DNA from: Selenomonadaceae bacterium
GTDB taxonomy: Bacteria; Bacillota; Negativicutes; Selenomonadales; Selenomonadaceae
Length of the DNA stretch: 12,679 nucleotides
Assembly (NCBI GenBank): GCA_016286075.1
Contig: JAEERZ010000034.1
Location: 1-12,679, forward strand
Direction of reading: 5' to 3'
The position numbers and the translations under genes are program-made. Shown here in pieces: positions 1 to 6,691 of the stretch. Position 1 is the first letter of the stretch, and every line of letters starts with the position of its first letter. Below the pieces are notes generated by a model. It was not told the origin of the DNA. It worked only from the letters and a program-made list of their open reading frames with translations, and made no database searches.

Positions 1-2
1 AG

Positions 3-185
3 CTCATCGCCGCCCTCGGTCTTTGGCTCGGCCCCGACCGCCTGCTCACGATTGTCTGCATTGGCCTGTTCCTCGGAGGGCTCGCCGCTCTCTGGCTGCT
101 CCTCACCGGACAAAAAAAGCGGAAAGACGCATTCGCCTATGGCCCCTGCTTCACCATTCCGGCGATTCTATCTTTTCTCGTATAG
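3..185 (+). CDS. Prepilin peptidase (type IV leader peptidase, A24 family), C-terminal fragment
   Basis: Frame 3 is open from the window edge to a TAG at 183-185 and encodes 60 residues beginning LIAALGLWLG, followed by a hydrophobic membrane segment, the basic stretch GQKKRKD and then AFAYGPCFTIPAIL. This order (AALGLWLG, a transmembrane helix, a K/R-rich loop, D-x-F-x-YGP and a last hydrophobic helix) is the typical end of A24 aspartic prepilin peptidases, inner-membrane enzymes that cleave and often N-methylate type IV pilin or pseudopilin leaders. The catalytic aspartates lie upstream (the second is usually in a GxGDxK motif just before this point) and are outside the window, so activity cannot be judged. 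It is the only gene on the plus strand and converges on leuD. Family call by recognition of pattern only; no gene symbol is justified. Confidence 0.72.
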   Translation, partial: LIAALGLWLGPDRLLTIVCIGLFLGGLAALWLLLTGQKKRKDAFAYGPCFTIPAILSFLV

Positions 186-230
186 TATAGAGAACATTTT
201 GCAGATTGTCGCCTTCGTAGCACAAGAAAC

Positions 231-354
231 CTTGCCTTCCCCTTGAGGGGAAGGTGTCAGCCAAAGGCTGACGGATGAGGTGTTATAAGCGCAATCATAG
301 AAACACCTCACCCAGCGCCTACGGCGGTCCCCCCTCCCCTCAAGGGGAGGGCAG
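231..354. repeat. MITE-like palindromic repeat element
   Basis: The ends are near inverted copies of each other: a left arm around 231-254 containing CCTTCCCCTTGAGGGGAAGG and a right arm around 331-354 containing CCTCCCCTCAAGGGGAGG. Each arm is also a hairpin by itself. Inside, GATGAGGTGTT (274-284) pairs with AACACCTCACC (302-312) with one mismatch, and CAGCCAAAGGCTG forms a further small hairpin. No open reading frame of interest crosses it. The shape is that of a non-coding miniature inverted-repeat or REP-like element. A related GC-rich palindrome with the same CCTTCCCCTT core is at 10991-11016. Confidence 0.6.
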
Positions 355-469
355 TTCAGGATTACGTCTGCACTACGAAAAACCTAACCCGCAAATATGG
401 CTAAACTTTAAGATATTTTAGCCTTTAACGCGGGATAAATAATCGCCTGAGCTATCATCATCGCACGTC

Positions 470-556
470 GCGGAATCCCGGCTCCGCAGAGCCTTTCTGG
501 GGGATTCACAAGGGGCTCTCCCCTTGTGTAGGGAGGCTTGGAGGGGCAACGCCCCG
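470..556. repeat. Cluster of short GC-rich hairpins in a gene-free stretch
   Basis: The gap from 186 to 626 between the prepilin peptidase end and the leuD terminator has no supportable gene. Besides the element at 231-354 it holds a run of short perfect hairpins: GCGGA/TCCGC (470-474 with 483-487), CAAGGGG/CCCCTTG (509-515 with 520-526) and GGGGC/GCCCC (543-547 with 551-555). None has a T-tract, so they are not obvious terminators. They look like decayed or composite intergenic repeats. Short reading frames here are on both strands, overlap each other and lack ribosome binding sites. Confidence 0.4.
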
Positions 557-626
557 CCAAATCTAATTCGCAATGATAAATAGTCTGACAAACCAATATC
601 AAAACCTTTCGCGACAGAAATCACAT

Positions 627-672
627 AAAAAAGTTGCGGTAAGAAACTCCTGCTTCTTACCGCAACTTTTTT
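627..672 (-). terminator. Intrinsic terminator of leuCD (symmetrical)
   Basis: A perfect 19-bp inverted repeat (627-645 with 654-672, loop 646-653) has the GC-containing core GTTGCGGTAAGAA and ends in six A on one side and six T on the other. It begins only a few bases after the leuD stop codon, so in the minus direction it is a classical hairpin plus U-tract terminator. The A/T flanks make it able to work in the plus direction too, for transcripts coming from the prepilin peptidase side. Confidence 0.9.
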
Positions 673-676
673 GCTC

Positions 677-1168
677 TTATTTCTTCTTCGCCTTGATATA
701 CGGAATCAGCCCGCCCGCCTTGGCAATATCCTGCACAAATCCGGGGAGCGGATGCGCCTTGAATGTATCGCCCGTCGTCAGGTCTTCAATAACGCCTTCC
801 GACGTGTCCACGCGGAGTACGTCGTTCGCTTTGATTTTCTCCACGTCGTCGCCGATCTCGAGAAGCGGCAACCCGATATTGATGCCGTTCCGATAGAAGA
901 TGCGCGCGAAGCTTGCCGCAATGACTACGGGAACGCCCGACGCCTTGATGGCGATCGGCGCGTGCTCGCGGGACGAACCGCAGCCGAAATTCTTGCCGCC
1001 CACCATGATGTCGCCCGCTTTGACCTCCTTCGCGAAGGTCTCGTCGATGTCCACCATGCAATGCGACGCCAGCTCCTTCGGGTCAAAGGAGTTCAGATAA
1101 CGCGCGGGAATGATGACGTCGGTGTCCACGTTGTCGCCGTAGCGCCAAACTTTTCCTTCCGCCTTCAT
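677..1168 (-). CDS. leuD: 3-isopropylmalate dehydratase small subunit LeuD
   Basis: Encodes 163 residues, the usual length of the short, stand-alone LeuD type. With LeuC it forms the isomerase that converts 2-isopropylmalate to 3-isopropylmalate in cytoplasmic leucine synthesis. The aconitase swivel-domain signature is clear: GDNVDTDVIIPARYL near residues 11-25 and GKNFGCGSSREHAP near 58-71, the latter forming part of the substrate pocket. The ATG follows the leuC TGA without a gap (TGAATG), and an AAGGAGG ribosome binding site lies inside the leuC end, so the two subunits are translationally coupled. A strong terminator follows directly. The protein ends in a lysine-rich tail (IKAKKK). Homoaconitase or dimethylmalate dehydratase small subunits are related and cannot be wholly excluded by sequence, but the leu assignment is the most likely. 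Confidence 0.93.
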   Translation of the reverse strand: MKAEGKVWRYGDNVDTDVIIPARYLNSFDPKELASHCMVDIDETFAKEVKAGDIMVGGKNFGCGSSREHAPIAIKASGVPVVIAASFARIFYRNGINIGLPLLEIGDDVEKIKANDVLRVDTSEGVIEDLTTGDTFKAHPLPGFVQDIAKAGGLIPYIKAKKK

Positions 1169-2431
1169 TCACTCCACCTCCTTCGGCTCGGCAATACGCC
1201 CGAGGATTGCACTGGCAGCCGCCACCTGCGGTCCCGCCAAATAAATCTCGCTCTCGATATGACCCATGCGCCCGACGAAATTGCGGTTCGTCGTCGAAAC
1301 GCAGCGCTCGCCCTTCGTCAGGATGCCCATGTGTCCGCCCATGCACGGCCCGCAGGTCGGCGTCGAAACGGCGCAGCCCGCTTTGACGAACGTGCGGATA
1401 TAGCCCCGGGCCATCGCTTCCAAATAGACGCGCTGGCTTCCGGGAATCACGATGCAGCGGACGTCGGGATGAACCTTATGGTTCGCGAAAATTTCCGCCG
1501 CCGCCGCGAGGTCCTCGATACGACCGTTGGTGCAGGAGCCCAAAACGACTTGCTGGATTGAAATCGGCTCTTTGATATCCATGACGCGTTTCGTGTTCCC
1601 CGGCAGATGCGGGAACGCGACCACCGGCCGCAATGCGGAAAGGTCGATCTCCACCGTGCGCGCGTACTTTGCATCCGCATCGGAAGACACCGGCTCGTAG
1701 TCCTTGATGCGCTCCTCCAAATACACGCGGGTCTTGTCGTCAAACGGGAAAATCCCGTTCTTCGCCCCCGCCTCGATGGCCATATTCGCAATCGTGAAGC
1801 GGTCGTCCATGCCGAGAGACGCGACGCCCTCGCCCGTGAACTCCAGCGTCTGATACAGCGCGCCGTCCACGCCGATCATGCCGATCAGCGTCAGGATCAC
1901 GTCCTTGCCGCCCACATCCTTCGGCTTCTGCCCGTGCAGCACCACCTGAATGGCCGACGGCACCTTGAACCATGCCTCGCCCGTCGCCAGCGCCACCGCA
2001 AGGTCTGTCGTGCCAACGCCGGTGGAAAAGCCGTTCACCGCACCGTAGGTGCAGGTGTGAGAGTCCGCGCCGATGGTCAGCATGCCCGGCCCGACAAGTC
2101 CCTGCTCCGGCAGGATCACATGCTCGATGCCCGCGTCGTGGCCGACCTCGAAATAATGGACGATGCCCTGCGCCTTGGCGAAATCCCGCACCGTCTTCGT
2201 CAGGTCGGCGGTCTTCATATCCTTGTTCGGCGTGAAATGGTCCGGCACCAGCGCAATCTTCGCCGGGTCGAACACGTTGCCGCCGATTTTTTCAAACTCC
2301 GCAATGGCCGGCGGCGCGGTAATATCGTTCGCCAGCACCATATCGAGCTTGCAGGTGATGAGCTGCCCCGCTTCCACGGAATCGAGACCCGCGTGGCGCG
2401 CCAAAATCTTCTCGCTCATGTTCATGCCCAT
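1169..2431 (-). CDS. leuC: 3-isopropylmalate dehydratase large subunit LeuC
   Basis: Encodes 420 residues, the usual length of the two-subunit LeuC type. It carries the 4Fe-4S cluster of isopropylmalate isomerase. The three cluster cysteines are visible: Cys300 in VVLGSCTNGR and Cys360 and Cys363 in PTCGPCMGG. Other family stretches are TIGADSHTCTYGA (near 119-131) and VLGSCTNGRIEDL. The chosen ATG (residues MGMNMSEKIL) has an AGGGGGG ribosome binding site about 7 nt upstream; ATGs at codons 3 and 5 are less well placed. The gene has its own promoter (2585-2613) and a ~145-nt leader that may form alternative RNA structures. leuD follows with no gap. leuA and leuB are not next to it in this window. 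Confidence 0.94.
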   Translation of the reverse strand: MGMNMSEKILARHAGLDSVEAGQLITCKLDMVLANDITAPPAIAEFEKIGGNVFDPAKIALVPDHFTPNKDMKTADLTKTVRDFAKAQGIVHYFEVGHDAGIEHVILPEQGLVGPGMLTIGADSHTCTYGAVNGFSTGVGTTDLAVALATGEAWFKVPSAIQVVLHGQKPKDVGGKDVILTLIGMIGVDGALYQTLEFTGEGVASLGMDDRFTIANMAIEAGAKNGIFPFDDKTRVYLEERIKDYEPVSSDADAKYARTVEIDLSALRPVVAFPHLPGNTKRVMDIKEPISIQQVVLGSCTNGRIEDLAAAAEIFANHKVHPDVRCIVIPGSQRVYLEAMARGYIRTFVKAGCAVSTPTCGPCMGGHMGILTKGERCVSTTNRNFVGRMGHIESEIYLAGPQVAAASAILGRIAEPKEVE

Positions 2432-2578
2432 AATATTCCCCCCTAAACCTTGCTGGTTCTTTTTCCGTCATGCTGCGTCAAAGGACTCTCGACGCAGCCT
2501 CCGGCTACGACTTCAAGTTCTTTTCCTTGCCTGACGAAAAAACCCCTCAGCAAGGGCATTCATGAACTCGTTCACATA
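2432..2578 (-). promoter_or_regulatory. Structured 5' leader of leuCD mRNA (candidate attenuator)
   Basis: Between the promoter and leuC the transcript contains competing pairings. CCTTGCTG (2548-2555 read on the minus strand) can pair with the nearby GGCAAGG (2525-2531), or perfectly over 8 bp with CAGCAAGG (2448-2455) just before the leuC Shine-Dalgarno. Separately, GCTGCGTC and GACGCAGC form a perfect 8-bp stem (2472-2498), while an upstream GTAGCC can pair with GGCTGC and compete for the same bases. A short C-rich/G-rich hairpin followed by six T lies near the start of the transcript. I see no T-box AGGGTGG-type element and no run of leucine codons. The structures are visible; a regulatory role is inference. 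Confidence 0.35.
2513..2563 (-). CDS. Possible 16-codon leader peptide upstream of leuC
   Basis: An ATG about 15 nt after the predicted transcription start opens a frame for MNALAEGFFRQARKRT, ending in TGA inside the leuC leader. A GTG four codons earlier would lengthen it to 20 residues but would lie almost at the transcript start. The ribosome binding site is weak. Only one Leu codon is present, so it is not a classical leucine attenuator peptide. Translation across it would disrupt the hairpin formed at 2525-2555, which is the only reason to list it. Confidence 0.18.
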   Translation of the reverse strand: MNALAEGFFRQARKRT

Positions 2579-2584
2579 ATAAAA

Positions 2585-2613
2585 ATTTTACGATGAAGCA
2601 AAGGTTTTGTCAA
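2585..2613 (-). promoter_or_regulatory. Sigma-A-type promoter of leuCD
   Basis: On the minus strand a perfect TTGACA (2608-2613) is followed after 17 nt by TAAAAT (2585-2590), one base from the TATAAT consensus. The -35 hexamer covers the radA stop codon (2610-2612). The predicted start of transcription is near 2578, giving a leader of about 145 nt before leuC. Confidence 0.8.
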
Positions 2614-4019
2614 TTTTTCTCCGCACTTTCGCTTTCCTCTTCTCTCGGCAGAGCCAATTTCAGCGCGTCGCCGACGGTCGCCACAGGCAGGAGCTTGATG
2701 CCCGTCTTTGTTCCTTTCAGCGCCCGGGCGTTTTTCTCCGGCAGCACGGCGGCAGTGAAGCCCAGCCGCGCCGCCTCGCGGAGCCGCGTTTCCGCCTGCC
2801 CCACCGCGCGCACCTCGCCGGACAGGCCGACCTCGCCGAAAATCACCGTCTTGTCCCTCGGACGGCGGTTCGCGAAGCTCGACGCCATCGCCACGCAAAG
2901 GCCGAGGTCGGCGGCGGGCTCGTCGATGCGTATTCCCCCCGCCGCCTTCACATAGACGTCGGAGGTGCCGAGCGGCAGACGCACGCGCTTTTCCAGCACT
3001 GCCAAAAGGAGCTGGAGCCGCTTCAAATCCACCGCGTCGGAGGTGCGGCGCGGCGGCACGTAGGGCGTCTTCGCGACGAGGGCCTGCACCTCGACGAGCA
3101 GCGGTCTCGTTCCCTCCACCGTCGGAATCACCGACGTGCCGGAATCCGCCTCCCGATCCGACAGGAAAAACTTCGAGATATCCGGCACGTCGCAAAGCCC
3201 CGTGTCCCGCATTTCAAACAGCCCAATCTCGTTCGTGCTGCCGAAGCGGTTCTTGATGGCGCGGAGCACGCGATAGCCCGCGTTTTTCTCGCCCTCGAAG
3301 AAAAGCACCGTGTCCACGATATGCTCCAGCACCCGCGGCCCCGCGAGGCTGCCGTCCTTCGTGACGTGTCCGATGACGAAAGCGGCGATGCCGCCCGCCT
3401 TCGCGATACGCAAAAGCTCGACGCTGGATTCCCTCACCTGGCTGACGCTGCCCGGCGCGCTTTCAATCTCCGGGCGGAAAATCGTCTGGATAGAGTCGAT
3501 GACGATCAGCTCCGGCTTGACCTTCTCGATATGAAGCGTAATCGTTTCCAGATTCGTCTCGCTGACGACGTAAAGCCCGTCGGCAATCGCGCCGAGACGG
3601 TCGGCGCGCATCCGTATCTGCCGCGTCGATTCCTCGCCCGTCACATACAACACCCGCCGCCCGAGCCGCGCCACCTCGGCTGACACGCGGAGCGTCAGGC
3701 TCGACTTGCCCACGCCGGGGTCGCCGACGATCAGCACCATCGAGCCGGGAATCACGCCGCCCCCCAGCACGCGGTCAAGCTCGCCGGAGCCCGTCGGGAA
3801 GCGCGGCAAATCCTCCGTCTCCACCTCGCCGATCAGCCGGGGCGTCGCCGCGTCCGACAGCCCCAAACGCAGCCCGCCCGCGCTCTTCGCCTCCGTCGGC
3901 ACAATCTCCTCCGCCAAGGTATTCCAAGCGCCGCATCCCGGACACTTCCCCATCCACTTCGCCGACTCCGCGCCGCAGGACTGGCAAACATATACCGTTT
4001 TCCGCTTCTTCCCTGCCAT
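2610..4019 (-). CDS. radA: DNA repair protein RadA (Sms)
   Basis: Encodes 469 residues, close to the usual 450-460. RadA is a RecA-like ATP-dependent motor that extends recombination intermediates by branch migration. Domains in order: an N-terminal zinc finger with Cys12, Cys15, Cys26 and Cys29; a RecA-like ATPase with Walker A GDPGVGKSS (99-107), Walker B LIVIDS (171-176) and the RadA-specific KNRFG motif (256-260); and a C-terminal Lon-protease-like domain (about 290-450) that includes DLGLCVAMASSF and GEVGLSGEVRAV and lacks peptidase function in this family. The ATG has AAAGGAG about 8 nt upstream. It follows the clp operon, as in many Bacillota, but a terminator lies between them, so its transcription may rest on read-through or on a promoter I could not identify. 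No terminator is seen after it before leuC. Confidence 0.95.
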   Translation of the reverse strand: MAGKKRKTVYVCQSCGAESAKWMGKCPGCGAWNTLAEEIVPTEAKSAGGLRLGLSDAATPRLIGEVETEDLPRFPTGSGELDRVLGGGVIPGSMVLIVGDPGVGKSSLTLRVSAEVARLGRRVLYVTGEESTRQIRMRADRLGAIADGLYVVSETNLETITLHIEKVKPELIVIDSIQTIFRPEIESAPGSVSQVRESSVELLRIAKAGGIAAFVIGHVTKDGSLAGPRVLEHIVDTVLFFEGEKNAGYRVLRAIKNRFGSTNEIGLFEMRDTGLCDVPDISKFFLSDREADSGTSVIPTVEGTRPLLVEVQALVAKTPYVPPRRTSDAVDLKRLQLLLAVLEKRVRLPLGTSDVYVKAAGGIRIDEPAADLGLCVAMASSFANRRPRDKTVIFGEVGLSGEVRAVGQAETRLREAARLGFTAAVLPEKNARALKGTKTGIKLLPVATVGDALKLALPREEESESAEKN

Positions 4020-4060
4020 ATAAGGATTCTCCTTTCATACGCGTTCTATTTTCTCATAGA

Positions 4061-4094
4061 AAAAGCTCGCTGTCCACAAAAACAGCGAGCTTTT
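4061..4094 (-). terminator. Terminator at the end of the ctsR-clpC operon
   Basis: A perfect 13-bp stem (4061-4073 with 4082-4094; core AGCTCGCTGT) with an 8-nt loop is followed on the minus strand by TTTTTCTA. It starts immediately after the stop codon of the small gene at 4096-4233 and ends about 40 nt before radA. Its near symmetry means it could also act on plus-strand transcripts. Confidence 0.8.
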
Positions 4095-4095
4095 C

Positions 4096-4233
4096 TTATT
4101 TTCTTTTCTTCCCGGTCAGCGCTTCCGCAATTCGCCGCAGCAGCCACCCGACGGCGACGGCGATATTCAGCAGGAAGTTTCCCGCCTGCGCCGCGAGTCC
4201 TTCCGGCGCCAACTTATTTTCCTGCCGGGGCAT
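4096..4233 (-). CDS. Small cationic hydrophobic protein at the 3' end of the clp operon
   Basis: A 45-codon frame starts with ATG at 4231-4233, overlapping the last 20 nt of clpC in another frame, and ends in TAA right at the operon terminator. A strong AAGGAG ribosome binding site lies 8 nt before the ATG within clpC, which favours real, coupled translation. The product has a polar start (MPRQENKLAPEG), one hydrophobic segment rich in Leu, Ile, Ala and Val (about residues 15-33) and a basic tail GKKRK. It could be a single-pass or peripheral membrane peptide, or an amphipathic helix that binds ClpC or a substrate. I do not recognise a family. The longer frame open upstream to 4338 lies within clpC and is not supported. 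Function unknown. Confidence 0.6.
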   Translation of the reverse strand: MPRQENKLAPEGLAAQAGNFLLNIAVAVGWLLRRIAEALTGKKRK

Positions 4234-6691
4234 GAGCGCCGCTCCTTGTATTGGTACGCTTTGCAGGCAGCTTCCGCACGAACTCCAGCGCGTCGCCCGC
4301 CTTCTTGGCGGTGATGACGTCGCCGGGTCGGAAGGCATGCGCCAAAAGCTTTTCGGACAGCGGATCCTCGATCATCTTTCGGATGGCGCGCTTCAACGGA
4401 CGCGCGCCGAACTTGAAGTCCGTCCCCTTGTCGACGAGCATAGCCTTGACCGCCGGACTCAGCGTCAGCTTCATTTCCTTTTCCGCGAGCCGCGCGCGCA
4501 CGTCGCCCAGCAGAATATCGACGATGGCGGAAAGCTCTTCCCTGCCGAGGGCATGGAAGACCAACGTCTCGTCGAGACGGTTCAGGAACTCCGGCTTGAA
4601 GACCTTTTTCGTCTCCTCCAGCACGCGCTTTTTCGTGCGCTCGTGGCTGTCCGCCGCCGTATCCCGGGCGAGGAAGCCCATAGGAGCCCCCTCGTCCTTC
4701 AGGAAGCTGGCGCCGACATTCGAAGTCATGATGACGACCGTATTCTTGAAATCAGCGGTGCGCCCCTGGCTGTCGGTGAGCCGCCCGTCCTCCATCACCT
4801 GCAGCAGGATGTTGAAAACGTCCGGATGCGCCTTCTCGATCTCGTCGAACAAAATAATCGAATACGGCTTCTTCCGCACCGCATCGGTGAGCTGGCCGCC
4901 CTCCTCGTAGCCGACGTAACCCGGAGGCGAGCCGACGAGCCGCGAGACGGTGAACTTCTCCATGTACTCGGACATATCGAAGCGAATAATCGCGTCCTCG
5001 CTGTCGAAAAGGACTTCCGCCAGCGCCTTCGCCAGCTCCGTCTTGCCGACGCCGGTAGGCCCGAGGAACAGGAAGGAACCGATGGGCCGCTTCGGGTCTT
5101 TGAGCCCGGCGCGGGCGCGGCGAATAGCCCGCGAAAGAGCGACGACCGCTTCGCTTTGGCCGACGACGCGCTTTTGCAGCAGCTTTTCCATGTGGAGCAG
5201 CCGCTCCGACTCCTTCGCCTCGATTTTGCGGACGGGAATGCCGGTCCAAAGGCCGACGGCTTCGGCGACGTCTTCCTCCGTAACGGTGATTTGCTCCTTG
5301 CCGCTTTCCTTCCATTCGTCCTGCGCCGCTTCGAGGCGCTTCTTGACTACGCCCTCCTCGTCCCGGAGCAGGGCGGCGCGCTCGTATTCCTGCGCTTCGA
5401 TGGCGTTTTCCTTTTCCTCCCGCAGTCGGTCGAGCTCCTTTTCCGCCTCGCGCACGTTGTCCGGCTGCGCGACGGTGGTCATGCGCACTTTGGAGGCCGC
5501 CTCGTCCATCAGGTCGATGGCCTTGTCCGGCAGGAAACGGTCGGTGATGTATCGCTTCGACAGACGCACGGCGGCGTCGATGGCCTCGTCGGTAATCCGC
5601 GCCCGATGGAAATCCTCATAGGTCTCCCGCAGGCCGCGCAAAATGGCGACCGCCTCGTCCGCGTCCGGCTCCTCGACCAAGACGGTCTGGAAACGCCGGA
5701 CGAGAGCCGCGTCCTTCTCGAAATATTTGCGGTACTCCTTCACGGTGGTCGCGCCGATAACCCTTATCTCGCCGCGGGAAAGAGCGGGCTTCAGGATATT
5801 CGCCGCGTCGAGGGAGCCCTCCGCCGCCCCCGCGCCGATCAGGGTGTGCATTTCATCGATAAATAGAATAACATTGCCCGCTTTGCGGATTTCGTCGAGG
5901 ATTTTCCGCAGGCGCTCCTCGAATTCGCCCCGGTACTTGGCGCCCGCCACCACCGCCGCCATGGACAGCGAAACGACGCGCTTGTCCCGCAGATTAAACG
6001 GCACGCTGCCCGCCGCGATGGCCTGCGCCAATCCTTCGACGACGGCGGTCTTTCCGACGCCCGGCTCTCCGATCAGAATCGGATTGTTTTTCCTGCGCCG
6101 CGAAAGAATCTGAATGACGCGCCGAATCTCGCGCTCGCGCCCGATCACCGGGTCGAGTTTGTTTTTCGCGGCGAGCTCGCTCAGCGACCGCCCGTATTTG
6201 GACAGCAGCGGCGTGTCCGCCTTGCTCGCGCCGCGCTCTTCTTCATCGACCTCGTCCTCGTCGTCCGCCATCTCAAAGACCGTCTCTCGGACGAGATCGA
6301 GATCCGCACCGAGCGACGTCAGCACGCGCGCCGCCGTGTTGCCGCTCTCCCGCGTCAGCGCCAATAAAATATGCTCGGTGCCGATATAATCGTGTTCCAG
6401 ATGATGCGCTTCCTCGACGGCAAACTGCATGACGCGCTTAGCGCTCAGCGTGTAATAGGGATTGTCCGGCGTCCCCTCCGGCGCGGGCGCGATGCGGCCG
6501 ACGCGAAGACGCGCCGATTCAAACTCGACGCCAAGCTCCCCCAAGACGTGCGCCGCGACGCACTCCCTCTCGTGCAGGAGCCCCAGCAATATATGCTCCG
6601 GCCCGATATGGCTTCTCCCCCGCTCCAAAGCCTCGTGCTGCGCGAATTTCAGCGCGGCAATGGCGTGAGGCGTAAATTGGTTGTTATTCAT
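4214..6691 (-). CDS. clpC: AAA+ unfoldase ClpC
   Basis: Encodes 825 residues, typical for ClpC. It is the hexameric unfoldase that feeds phosphoarginine-marked and McsB/MecA-delivered proteins to ClpP. Domains in order: two Clp N repeats (about 1-145), with the phosphoarginine-docking fold; an acidic linker (DDEDEVDEEE); AAA1 with Walker A GEPGVGKT (208-215), pore loop KYRG (252-255) and Walker B ILFIDE (275-280); a short coiled middle domain (about 410-460) of the ClpC type; AAA2 with Walker A GPTGVGKT (544-551), pore loop GYVG (591-594) and Walker B ILFDEIEK; and the ClpP-docking loop MGF (671-673). That loop and the short middle domain exclude ClpB. The start overlaps the mcsB stop by 4 nt (ATGA), with AGGAG 8 nt upstream. 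The C-terminal tail after about residue 805 is basic and variable. Confidence 0.96.
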   Translation of the reverse strand: MNNNQFTPHAIAALKFAQHEALERGRSHIGPEHILLGLLHERECVAAHVLGELGVEFESARLRVGRIAPAPEGTPDNPYYTLSAKRVMQFAVEEAHHLEHDYIGTEHILLALTRESGNTAARVLTSLGADLDLVRETVFEMADDEDEVDEEERGASKADTPLLSKYGRSLSELAAKNKLDPVIGREREIRRVIQILSRRRKNNPILIGEPGVGKTAVVEGLAQAIAAGSVPFNLRDKRVVSLSMAAVVAGAKYRGEFEERLRKILDEIRKAGNVILFIDEMHTLIGAGAAEGSLDAANILKPALSRGEIRVIGATTVKEYRKYFEKDAALVRRFQTVLVEEPDADEAVAILRGLRETYEDFHRARITDEAIDAAVRLSKRYITDRFLPDKAIDLMDEAASKVRMTTVAQPDNVREAEKELDRLREEKENAIEAQEYERAALLRDEEGVVKKRLEAAQDEWKESGKEQITVTEEDVAEAVGLWTGIPVRKIEAKESERLLHMEKLLQKRVVGQSEAVVALSRAIRRARAGLKDPKRPIGSFLFLGPTGVGKTELAKALAEVLFDSEDAIIRFDMSEYMEKFTVSRLVGSPPGYVGYEEGGQLTDAVRKKPYSIILFDEIEKAHPDVFNILLQVMEDGRLTDSQGRTADFKNTVVIMTSNVGASFLKDEGAPMGFLARDTAADSHERTKKRVLEETKKVFKPEFLNRLDETLVFHALGREELSAIVDILLGDVRARLAEKEMKLTLSPAVKAMLVDKGTDFKFGARPLKRAIRKMIEDPLSEKLLAHAFRPGDVITAKKAGDALEFVRKLPAKRTNTRSGAHAPAGK

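Noticed and set aside
231..560. CRISPR array
   Set aside because: The repeats are inverted palindromes of differing sequence, not regularly spaced direct repeats, and no cas gene is near.
408..624. Minus-strand frames of 64-68 codons in the gene-free stretch
   Set aside because: They overlap each other in different frames, run through GC-rich hairpins and have no ribosome binding site or recognisable protein.
671..1561. Plus-strand frames over leuD and leuC (296 codons here, 279 codons at 1607-2446)
   Set aside because: Shadows of leuD and leuC, composed of Arg/His/Asp-rich sequence without recognisable features.
2432..2578. T-box or SAM riboswitch before leuC
   Set aside because: No AGGGTGG-type T-box sequence and no S-box core; the hairpins present do not match these classes.
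2607..3683. 358-codon plus-strand frame
   Set aside because: Antisense to radA, with no supporting signal.
4232..5866. 544-codon open frame on the plus strand
   Set aside because: It lies wholly antisense to clpC, which has complete family motifs. GC-rich coding DNA often leaves long antisense frames open, and the predicted protein is Arg/Leu/Asp-rich without domains.
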